The translations under genes and the position numbers were made by a program. Below are positions 17,149 to 23,480 of a DNA stretch of 33,704 nucleotides, in pieces. Origin of the DNA: Azospirillum sp. 412522 (lineage in GTDB: Bacteria; Pseudomonadota; Alphaproteobacteria; Azospirillales; Azospirillaceae). The notes beneath the pieces were generated by a model. That model was not told the origin of the DNA and ran no database searches. It worked only from the letters and a program-made list of their open reading frames with translations. Within the stretch, counting starts at the first letter, position 1; each line of letters starts with the position of its first letter. Location: NCBI RefSeq assembly GCF_019805165.1, contig NZ_RWIJ01000045.1, forward strand, positions 1 to 33,704, read 5' to 3'.

Positions 17149-17484
17149 TCAGAACAACCTTGCGCCATCCGGCACCGCCTGATCCGGGCCGACCAGAACC
17201 ACGGCGCCGTCGGCGTCGGGCAGCCCGAGGCACAACACCTCGCTGGTGAAGGGACCGATGCGCTTGGGCGGGAAATTCACCACCGCCAGCACCTGCCGCC
17301 CGACCAGGGCTTCGGCACCGTAATGGCTGGTGATCTGGGCGGAACTGCGTCTGACGCCGATCTCGCCGCCGAAATCGATGGTCAGCTTGTAGGCCGGCTT
17401 GCGCGCCTCGGGGAAAGGATCCACGGCGCGGATGGTGCCGACGCGGATATCGACCTTGGCGAAATCGTCGTAGCTGATGGTCAT
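17149..17484 (-). CDS. csaA: CsaA-like tRNA-binding domain protein
   Basis: A 111-aa stand-alone tRNA-binding OB-fold protein. The family hallmarks are present from end to end: DFAKVDIRVGTIRAVDPFPEARKPAYKLTIDFG, then SSAQITSHYGAEALVGRQVLAVVNFPPKRIGPFTSEVLCLGLPDADGAVVLVGPD. CsaA is a homodimeric cytosolic protein with chaperone and export-related activity in Bacillus and tRNA-binding potential; its role in proteobacteria is less clear. Length is exactly that of the family. It stands between the MCP gene and the phasin terminator, so it is probably its own unit. Confidence 0.92.
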   Translation of the reverse strand: MTISYDDFAKVDIRVGTIRAVDPFPEARKPAYKLTIDFGGEIGVRRSSAQITSHYGAEALVGRQVLAVVNFPPKRIGPFTSEVLCLGLPDADGAVVLVGPDQAVPDGARLF

Positions 17485-17589
17485 GGCCTGTCCGGTCCGG
17501 TTGTGCGGTCGGACGCCAGGGTAGCGCGGCCGGCCAGGGAGCGGAACCGGGGATAGGAGCCGGGAGGCAACGGCGGCGGCCGCAAACGG

Positions 17590-17614
17590 AAAAGGGGCCG
17601 CCGGCGGCGACCCC
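17590..17614 (-). terminator. Rho-independent terminator after phasin gene
   Basis: On the minus strand a 9-bp stem (GGGGTCGCC with GGCGGCCCC, one T-G wobble) and a GCC loop are followed by TTTT (17590-17593 on the top strand as AAAA). It is 31 bp beyond the phasin stop. Confidence 0.85.
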
Positions 17615-17645
17615 TCTTCGTGAAACTCCGGTGAGCCGGAAAGGA

Positions 17646-18080
17646 TCAGGCCTTCGTCTTGGCGATGGCGGCCTTGACCTCGTCCAGGCTGTCCGAGACG
17701 CGCTTGGTCAGGATCTCGGCGGCCTCGGTGTTCGACTTGGCGATCATCTCGCTCAGCTCGCGGATGTTCGACAGCGACTTCTCGAAGGCGGCCTTGACCA
17801 GATCGGCCTGCTTGGCGGCCTTCTCCTCCGGGGTGCCGGCGGCCGACAGCTCGCCGACGGCGCGGTTCACGTCCTCGGCGACGGTGCGCAGCACTTCGGC
17901 CTGACGGCGGACGATGGCCTGGAAGCCTTCGAAGGCGAGCTGGTTGGCGGCGGTCACCGCCTCGATGTTGCGACGCTGGCTGGCGATGATGGACTCGACG
18001 TCCACACCCGGCACCTTCAGGTCGCCCATCAGCTTGGACGGATCGAATTCGAGGAAGGGGTTACCGCTGATCTTGGCCAT
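17646..18080 (-). CDS. Phasin family protein (PHA granule-associated)
   Basis: A 144-aa phasin. From ATG 18080 it reads MAKISGNPFLEFDPSKLMGDLKVPGVDVESIIASQRRNIEAVTAANQLAFEGFQAIVRRQAEVLR, the typical start of alphaproteobacterial phasins, followed by amphipathic helices with Ala and Lys (EKAAKQADLVKAAFEKSLSNIRELSEMIAKSNTEAAEILTKRVSDSLDEVKAAI). Phasins coat polyhydroxyalkanoate granules and control their size. In-frame sequence upstream of 18080 has an unrelated, Cys-containing composition and lies across the promoter, so it is not coding. A sigma70-like promoter and a 17-nt palindrome sit just upstream; a terminator follows, so the gene is monocistronic. Confidence 0.93.
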   Translation of the reverse strand: MAKISGNPFLEFDPSKLMGDLKVPGVDVESIIASQRRNIEAVTAANQLAFEGFQAIVRRQAEVLRTVAEDVNRAVGELSAAGTPEEKAAKQADLVKAAFEKSLSNIRELSEMIAKSNTEAAEILTKRVSDSLDEVKAAIAKTKA

Positions 18081-18128
18081 GTTTCTCATCCCAGCATCGG
18101 TGTTTGCTGCCCGGATCAAAATCCAGGC

Positions 18129-18145
18129 ATGTTGCGTCGCAACAT
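18129..18145. promoter_or_regulatory. 17-nt perfect palindrome in the phasin leader (candidate PhaR-type operator)
   Basis: ATGTTGCG-T-CGCAACAT is a perfect palindrome with 8-bp half-sites. It starts about 12 bp downstream of the predicted -10 element (18157-18162), so a bound dimer would block transcription. Its core TTGC-N3-GCAA resembles the CTGC-N3/4-GCAG sites known for PhaR, the phasin repressor of Paracoccus and Rhodobacter. No phaR gene is in the window. Confidence 0.6.
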
Positions 18146-18156
18146 TACAGAAACGG

Positions 18157-18185
18157 ACTATGCAGAGTGCCGAAAAGTTAGTCAA
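18157..18185 (-). promoter_or_regulatory. Sigma70-type promoter of the phasin gene
   Basis: On the minus strand TTGACT (18185-18180) and CATAGT (18162-18157) are separated by 17 bp, matching TTGACA and TATAAT at five and four of six positions. The predicted transcript would start near 18150, about 70 bp before the phasin ATG. Confidence 0.6.
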
Positions 18186-18210
18186 TCTGGTTTTTTGCGC
18201 CGCAGCATAA

Positions 18211-18238
18211 CCTTGGCGGGAAAAACCGCCCGCCAAGG
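18211..18238 (-). terminator. Hairpin after the TetR-like gene
   Basis: CCTTGGCGGG (18211-18220) pairs perfectly with CCCGCCAAGG (18229-18238); the 8-base loop contains the only T-run (TTTTT on the minus strand). It lies 15 bp beyond the TetR-like stop and upstream of the phasin promoter, so it probably insulates the two genes, though the lack of a T-run after the stem weakens the call. Confidence 0.55.
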
Positions 18239-18253
18239 ATCGCCGGATCGTTG

Positions 18254-18952
18254 CTAAATGCCTGACGACATGGACTCTGTTCCCGCCGGCTTGCCCAGCG
18301 GTCCACGCGACCGGGTCCAGCGGCAGAAGGTCGCGGCCCAGCGCTCCGCCCCACGCAGCGCATTGTCCAGCGCCGCCATGGTGCGCGACAGGTCGGCGGT
18401 GTCGTCGTTCAGGAACACCCGCATCACCCGAGCCTGCACGGTGCCAAGCCCGGCGACCAGCGCCGTCCCGCCGCGCCGGTCGGGGTCGATCCCGGCGGCG
18501 CGCAGCATCCAGGCCATCGAGCGGCCGAAGGCGCAGGTGAAGGCCAGGGCGGCGGCCGGATCGCCCGGCAGGTCGCGCACCACCGCGCGCAGCCCGTCGC
18601 GGAAGGGACGCAGGGCATCGAAGCGGCGCATCATCACGTCGAACAGCCGGTCGCGCGCCGATTCGATCGGATCGACGGCGCCATCGCCGGCCAGAACGGT
18701 GGCATCGGCGACGCGCGACACCGCCGCCAGCAGGTCGGCGCGCCCGCGGTAACGGTGGTGGAAGCGGGACAGCGGGACACCGGCGGCGTGGGCGACCTCC
18801 AGCAGCCCGACCCGGCGCCAGCCCTTCTCGGCCGCCAGCCCCATCGCCGCCGATGCCACGGCGCGGTCGAGGGCATCCGGGTCGGCGAAATCGGCGGCGG
18901 GGTCTGAGCGGAAGCTGTTGTCTTCAGGCTTGTCGGACGGCATGTCGGACAT
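18254..18952 (-). CDS. TetR-like transcriptional regulator
   Basis: A 232-aa protein. The N-terminal HTH reads ALDRAVASAAMGLAAEKGWRRVGLLEVAHAAGVPLSRFHHRYRGRADLLAAV, the TetR layout in which the recognition helix is followed by an aromatic pair and a Lys/Arg-Asp-Leu-Leu turn. The helical C-terminus (RDRLFDVMMRRFDALRPFRDGLRAVVRDLPGDP) also resembles COQ9-like proteins, a TetR-fold family in ubiquinone synthesis, so a non-regulatory role is possible. ATG 18952 is chosen because GGAGG lies at an ideal spacing upstream; an ATG at 18985 would add MKRSLSPGGGA across that site. The YbaK-like gene is 78 bp upstream on the same strand and may be co-transcribed. Confidence 0.8.
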   Translation of the reverse strand: MSDMPSDKPEDNSFRSDPAADFADPDALDRAVASAAMGLAAEKGWRRVGLLEVAHAAGVPLSRFHHRYRGRADLLAAVSRVADATVLAGDGAVDPIESARDRLFDVMMRRFDALRPFRDGLRAVVRDLPGDPAAALAFTCAFGRSMAWMLRAAGIDPDRRGGTALVAGLGTVQARVMRVFLNDDTADLSRTMAALDNALRGAERWAATFCRWTRSRGPLGKPAGTESMSSGI

Positions 18953-19030
18953 GGCACCACCTCCAGGCGACAGGGATCGCTTCATAAGGTGGTGCGTGGA
19001 CGGGCGAACGTCACCCGTCCAACCAACCGG

Positions 19031-19522
19031 TTATGCCTTGCGCACGGTCTCCACCCGGCCGCCGGTCATGCTGACCAGATCGGCGGGGGTGAGGCGGAAG
19101 ACGGCGTTGGGCGTGCCGGCGGCGGCCCAGATGGTCTCCAGCCGCAGCAGGTCGTGGTCGATCAGCACCAGGGGCGGGACGGCATGGCCGATGGGCGGAA
19201 CGCCGCCGATGGCGAAGCCGGTCGAGTCGCGGACGAACTCGGGATCGGCCCGCTCGATCTTCTCGCCGATCAGGCGGCCGACCGCCTTCTCGTCGACGCG
19301 GTTGGCGCCGCTGGCGACGACCAGCACCGGGCGCGCCGTCTCCTTCGTGCGGAAGATCAGCGACTTGGCGATCTGCGCCACCTCGCAGCCGACGGAATTG
19401 GCGGCATCCTCGGAGGTGCGGGTGCTGCCTTCATGCTCGACCACCCGGTGGCCGAGGCCGATACTGTCGAGCAGGGCCTGGACCCGGCCGGCGGAAGGGC
19501 TGAGCGCGGTCACCGGCCCCAC
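19031..19522 (-). CDS. YbaK/aminoacyl-tRNA deacylase domain protein
   Basis: A 163-aa stand-alone editing-domain protein that hydrolyses mischarged tRNAs, such as Ala- or Cys-tRNA(Pro). Conserved Lys53 in AQIAKSLIF and the GGVPPIGH loop (106-113) are the characteristic active-site elements. The N-terminus (RVQALLDSIGLGHRVVEHEGSTRTSEDAANSVGCE) fits the family. It lacks any synthetase domain, so it acts in trans. Which mischarged tRNA it clears cannot be read from sequence. It ends 78 bp before the TetR-like gene and follows the RTX gene by 24 bp, but base composition changes sharply at that border, so the RTX gene is probably a separate unit. Confidence 0.9.
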   Translation of the reverse strand: MGPVTALSPSAGRVQALLDSIGLGHRVVEHEGSTRTSEDAANSVGCEVAQIAKSLIFRTKETARPVLVVASGANRVDEKAVGRLIGEKIERADPEFVRDSTGFAIGGVPPIGHAVPPLVLIDHDLLRLETIWAAAGTPNAVFRLTPADLVSMTGGRVETVRKA

Positions 19523-19546
19523 CCCTTGCCGCCATGATGCGAATAA

Positions 19547-20233
19547 TCAGCCGATTCGGTACAAACTGCCGCCGACGCCAAGATATTCGACGACTCCCTG
19601 AGGATCGCCATTTGCCGCTCCGTAAAAGTTGGCAATGGTAACTGCTCCGCCCAGGATGCCGTCCGACTGATAGTCGCTCAAGGAGTAAATTATGAGATCG
19701 TTCGCATAGGCGCCGGACCCATGTGAAAACCTGACATCGGAAATGTTTATTCCATTGAGATAGAGAGTGTCATCGGATCCCGAGAAATCGAAAATGGTAT
19801 CAAAACCATCATTCTGGCTAAAATCATAAACATAGTTATCGCTATAACTTCCTCCGATCAGAGTGTCGTCGCCCTGATTTCCAATCAACCAATCTGTTCC
19901 TGATTCCGTGGGCTGATCGCCAATAAGAAGATCGTTTCCGACTCCCCCATAAAGTGTATCATTGTTGTTTCCACCGACGAGCGTATCGTTACCTTCATGC
20001 CCGATAAGAAGATCGTCCTGGTCTTCGCCGAACAAAAGATCGTTGCCGGCTCCGCCCGTAAGTGTGTCGTTCCCCTGCCCTCCCTTCATGCTGTCATTGC
20101 CGTCGTCACCATTAAGAACATCATTATATGGCGATCCAAAAACGATATCATCCCCACCGGCCGCATTGACCGTGACGGCGACGTCGAACGGGCCGAAGGT
20201 TTCGAAATCCTGATTTCCATTATAAGTCGGCAT
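19547..20233 (-). CDS. RTX-type calcium-binding protein (probable type I secretion substrate)
   Basis: A 228-aa acidic protein built around roughly ten Gly/Asp-rich nonapeptide repeats between about residues 25 and 130 (for example GNDTLTGGAGNDLLFG, GNDTLVGGNNNDTLYGG and GVGNDLLIGD), which form calcium-binding parallel beta-rolls outside the cell. After them comes YVYDFSQNDGFDTIFDF and a C-terminal domain ending GGSLYRIG, typical of haemolysin-type proteins exported by ABC type I systems through a C-terminal signal. No N-terminal signal peptide and no catalytic domain are visible; no transporter genes are nearby. The gene is strongly AT-rich for this genome (22 G/C of 60 bases in 19741-19800), suggesting recent acquisition. 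GAGGAT lies just upstream of the ATG. Confidence 0.9.
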   Translation of the reverse strand: MPTYNGNQDFETFGPFDVAVTVNAAGGDDIVFGSPYNDVLNGDDGNDSMKGGQGNDTLTGGAGNDLLFGEDQDDLLIGHEGNDTLVGGNNNDTLYGGVGNDLLIGDQPTESGTDWLIGNQGDDTLIGGSYSDNYVYDFSQNDGFDTIFDFSGSDDTLYLNGINISDVRFSHGSGAYANDLIIYSLSDYQSDGILGGAVTIANFYGAANGDPQGVVEYLGVGGSLYRIG

Positions 20234-20349
20234 TTTATCCTCATTTTTTGATTTGATTGGAAATTTCCCACGCGCCGCCAGTCACCGACCTGCGTTTTGC
20301 AAGCGGTGCTGCGCACATGCGCGTCGATCGATCTCTGCGAAGCTTCGGT

Positions 20350-21219
20350 CTAAGCGTTCTGGAGGGATTTGAGTTTCGTGTAGAGGTCTGCGGCCTTTTG
20401 AACATCGGCATCGTCGTTGCCGCGCGTGAAAAGAACCGCGGCGACGGCGGCATCAGGTCCCGATTTGCCGTTGGTAACGGCATACCGATGCATCCCCGAC
20501 TTTCCGGATTGGTCGGATGACGACAGTGCCGAACTCAAGGAACCCGATAGAATGGAAGCAAGCAGGTCATTGGCCGTGGCATCACCGGAATCGAGATCGA
20601 CGATGCTCATCTCCCCGTCCGGAATATCGACTGTCCGGTCGAAACTCACGGATGTCAAAAGATTGGGCGGGCCGCTGCCATCGCCCTGACGACTTATCGA
20701 AACCTCGCCAGTTCCAGCGTCGGCCCAGGATGAAGGATCATAGGGATCTTCGGCACCACCATCTTTTAAAATCGCCGGCATGTCAGGGCGAACCACCCCA
20801 CCCGCCGCCAATGACGCGCGGATGATATCGTTGGCAGCCCCGCCCAGAACGGCCACCTCATCAGCTGAGGTATTAAGGGTCTTTTTCGTGAAATCCGAAA
20901 CCTTTCCCCAATAGTCCGACAATTTGCTCGACCAGTCGGAAAAGGCGTTCATGAAATTCGCAACGCCGACATTCCTGATCTTGTCATTGCCGGGTGCCGA
21001 GATGTCGGCAGGCACATATCCCTCGCCGATGGAATAGGACATCCCCGGCTTGAGATTCTGGATGGCGGATCTGAGATCGACGACCACCCCCGGGGAACCG
21101 CTGCCGGACCCGCCGGGCGCGAGAGTGGCTTTTCGAGGATTTGCTTGAACGGCATTTGCCTGAACAGTGCTCGACGGCCGAATGTTTCCGCCCACCGTCG
21201 GATCTGAAATCGCCTTCAT
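20350..21219 (-). CDS. Unrecognised 289-aa protein upstream of the RTX gene
   Basis: Not recognised. ATG 21219 follows AAGGAG with a spacing of 6, a strong start; ATG 21264 would only add the leader. The N-terminal 50 residues look disordered (SSTVQANAVQANPRKATLAPGG is Ala/Asn/Gly-rich), then VVDLRSAIQNLKPGMSYSIG, a helical stretch with several Trp (NAFSDWSSKLSDYWGKVSDFTKK), and Ser/Asp-rich segments (LLASILSGSLSSALSSSDQ). The C-terminus is a charged helix (ADVQKAADLYTKLKSLQNA). No signal peptide, membrane segment or repeat array. Composition is less GC-rich than the flanks. It lies 116 bp upstream of the RTX gene on the same strand and may share its transcript. It could be a partner or a second secreted protein; that is inference. 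Confidence 0.75.
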   Translation of the reverse strand: MKAISDPTVGGNIRPSSTVQANAVQANPRKATLAPGGSGSGSPGVVVDLRSAIQNLKPGMSYSIGEGYVPADISAPGNDKIRNVGVANFMNAFSDWSSKLSDYWGKVSDFTKKTLNTSADEVAVLGGAANDIIRASLAAGGVVRPDMPAILKDGGAEDPYDPSSWADAGTGEVSISRQGDGSGPPNLLTSVSFDRTVDIPDGEMSIVDLDSGDATANDLLASILSGSLSSALSSSDQSGKSGMHRYAVTNGKSGPDAAVAAVLFTRGNDDADVQKAADLYTKLKSLQNA

Positions 21220-21390
21220 GATGCGCTCCTTCGCAGGGTGGACACCCGGTCCGGCCCCCCGCAACCAAGCGCCTCAATCCCTGCCCCTGAATGCCCTTAT
21301 AGCGTGTTCAGGATGCACTTTTCCGCCATTTTCCGCAAAGGGAAATTCTCCCCAAGGATGCAGAATCTTTCGCGGCCCCGTTCTATTCGT

Positions 21391-22212
21391 TCAGCCGGCC
21401 AGCTCGCGCGACCGCCGGGCGGCGGCGGCGATGGCGGCGGTCATCACCGGCTGCAAGCCGTCGTCGGCCATCAGCACCTCAAGCGCGGCCTGGGTGGTGC
21501 CGTTGGGGCTGGTCACCGCCTTGCGCAGGTCGGAAGCCTCCTGCGGCGAGGCGTCGAGCAACGCGCCGGCGCCGGACACGGTGGCGCGGGCCAGCCGCAG
21601 GGCCAGATCGGCGGGCAGCCCGGCGGCCTCGCCGGCCCTGGCCATCGCCTCGACCAGGAAGAAGACATAGGCCGGGCCGCTGCCCGACACGGCGGTGACG
21701 GGATCGAGCAACCCCTCGTCCTCGACCCAGGCGACGTCGCCGACGGCGCGCAGCAGCCGGTCGGACAGGTCGCGCTGGGCGGCGCTGACGCGGGAGTTCG
21801 GCACGGCGACGGTCATGCCGCGGCCGATGGCGGCCGGCGTGTTGGGCATGGAGCGGACGACGACCGCCCCCTCCCCCAGCAGCCGCTCGAAATAGGCGAT
21901 GGTCTTGCCGGCGGCGATCGACAGGAAGACGGTGCCGGGGCGGACCAGCGAGCGGTAGGACGGCAGCGCGTCCTCCATCACCTGCGGCTTGACCGCCAGG
22001 ACGATCACGTCGGGAACGAACCCGTCGGGGAGGCTGTCCGCGCCCGAGGCCAGGGTGACGCGCGCGTCTCCCGCCAGCGACTGCGGCAACCCGGCCCGGT
22101 CGACCACCACGACGCGGGACGCGGTCCCGGCGGCGAGCCAGCCGTCCAGCATCGCCCCGCCCATCTTTCCGCAGCCGACCAGCAGCAGCGACGCACCCGA
22201 TTCCGCCGTCAT
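21391..22212 (-). CDS. proC: Pyrroline-5-carboxylate reductase
   Basis: Last step of proline synthesis: NAD(P)H-dependent reduction of 1-pyrroline-5-carboxylate. From ATG 22212 the protein has 273 aa, the family norm. The Rossmann motif is LLVGCGKMGGAML (about 10-22), followed by NTPAAIGRGMT and the C-terminal VTAVSGSGPAYVFFLVEAMARAGEAAGLPADLALRLARATVSGAGALL, the P5CR signature. A start at 22350 is less likely because its extra 46 residues overlap the ybjN-like gene and look non-coding; AAGGAAGG precedes 22212. It is the last gene of ybjN-proC, 35 bp after the ybjN-like stop. Confidence 0.96.
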   Translation of the reverse strand: MTAESGASLLLVGCGKMGGAMLDGWLAAGTASRVVVVDRAGLPQSLAGDARVTLASGADSLPDGFVPDVIVLAVKPQVMEDALPSYRSLVRPGTVFLSIAAGKTIAYFERLLGEGAVVVRSMPNTPAAIGRGMTVAVPNSRVSAAQRDLSDRLLRAVGDVAWVEDEGLLDPVTAVSGSGPAYVFFLVEAMARAGEAAGLPADLALRLARATVSGAGALLDASPQEASDLRKAVTSPNGTTQAALEVLMADDGLQPVMTAAIAAAARRSRELAG

Positions 22213-22247
22213 GATCCCGACCTTCCTTCGCTCACGCCCAATCGGCC

Positions 22248-22751
22248 TTACGCTTCGCCCATGGTGTCGAGAATGGCGGCGGAAACCGCTTCCGATGCCG
22301 ACTTCCCACCCCAGATCACGAACTGGAAGGCGGGATAGAAGCGCTCGCATTCAGACAGGGCGATCTCCACCAGATCCTCGAGCTGCTCCACCGCCGCCCC
22401 GCGCGAACCGCGCAGCAGCATGGTCTGGCGGAACATCGGCGTATGCTCCTCCGAGCAGACGTCGAAATGGCCGAGCCACATGCGGCCATTGACCTCGGCC
22501 AGCAGCTCGGCGACGGCGGTGCGGCGGGCGGCCTGGACCTTCATGTCGAACTGGCAGGAGAACTGCATCGCGCTGACGTCCGGCTGCCAGACGAAATAGA
22601 GCCGGTAGTCGCACCAGCGCCCGCCGATCTCGACGACCAGCTCGTCCTCGGTCGCGCGGTCGAAGGGCCATTCGTTGGCGGTGACGATCTCCTCGACCAC
22701 GTCGAGCGGATTATGGGCGGATGTGGTGGTCTCGACGGCGACTGCCGACAT
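22248..22751 (-). CDS. YbjN domain-containing protein
   Basis: A 167-aa protein of the YbjN family. The stretch NPLDVVEEIVTANEWPFDRATEDELVVEIGGRWCDYRLYFVWQPDVSAMQFSCQFDMKV and the following VAELLAEVNGRMWLGHFDVCSEE match the alphaproteobacterial form that sits before proC. The fold resembles type III secretion chaperones; the function is not defined, although homologues in Escherichia coli affect motility and stress responses. It is cytosolic by sequence. Together with proC it forms a short operon; the ubiK-like gene lies 220 bp upstream with a gap in which no gene was seen. Confidence 0.88.
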   Translation of the reverse strand: MSAVAVETTTSAHNPLDVVEEIVTANEWPFDRATEDELVVEIGGRWCDYRLYFVWQPDVSAMQFSCQFDMKVQAARRTAVAELLAEVNGRMWLGHFDVCSEEHTPMFRQTMLLRGSRGAAVEQLEDLVEIALSECERFYPAFQFVIWGGKSASEAVSAAILDTMGEA

Positions 22752-22971
22752 GTCCGCGTCCTCCTGTGAAGGCGCAATGGGCGGTACCGTTCACCCGGAC
22801 CGAAGGGACGCGCCGGCGAGAGCGCGCGATCCGGGCCAATACCCCAAAGATGATGAAAAAACCAGATGGGCACGTCGGGCGTGGCGATGCCACCCCCATG
22901 GTCCGGCCACTGGAGGCGGCACGGACCGGGGCGACGAGGGGTTGCGTCGGTGTACGCGGCAGCGCCAACGC

Positions 22972-23355
22972 TCAGGAGGCCGGGGAAGCCTCGCCGCCGG
23001 TCCCGCTTCCGCCCGCCGCGGCCGGATCCTTCTCCGCCACGGCCTCCACCACGGCGGGGACGCCGACGGGTTCGGCCGGGACCGGCAGCGGCGCCTTCGC
23101 CGCGCTCAGCGATGCGACGGTGGCCTCGAGCGCGGCAAGCCGCTCGGCCATCGCCTCCTGCTCCTCGCGGGCCTTGGCGGCCATGGCGCGGACAGCCTCG
23201 TATTCCTCGCGGCTGACCACGTCCATCCGCGACAGAACGCGTTCGAGCTGGGCGCGGAGCTGACCTTCCGCCTCTTCGCGCAAGGACGAGAAGGCGCCGA
23301 GCGCGCCACCCGCCACACGGGCGAGATCGTCCAAAATCCTGTTGTCCACCTGCAT
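22972..23355 (-). CDS. ubiK: UbiK-family accessory factor (BMFP/YqiC-like)
   Basis: A 127-aa protein. The N-terminus MQVDNRILDDLARVAGGALGAFSSLREEAEGQLRAQLERVLSRMDVVSREEYEAVRAMAAKAREEQEAMAERLAALEA is the amphipathic helix plus coiled coil of the BMFP family, named UbiK for its role in aerobic ubiquinone synthesis, where it helps the Ubi complex, possibly at membranes or lipid bodies. Usual members have about 90-100 residues; here a Pro/Ala/Gly-rich tail of about 45 residues is added. The family call is firm, the ubiquinone role is by homology. It is on the same strand as ybjN-proC and asmA. Confidence 0.85.
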   Translation of the reverse strand: MQVDNRILDDLARVAGGALGAFSSLREEAEGQLRAQLERVLSRMDVVSREEYEAVRAMAAKAREEQEAMAERLAALEATVASLSAAKAPLPVPAEPVGVPAVVEAVAEKDPAAAGGSGTGGEASPAS

Positions 23356-23480
23356 CGCTCTGACTTCCGGTTACCGTTCGATCATTATGGACGCCGCGCG
23401 CGGCGACTTCAACGCCCTTGGCCGGATGGGTACGGCACCCGCCGGACATCCCTGCCCCTCTTCCCCGCGTGGAACGAGGG

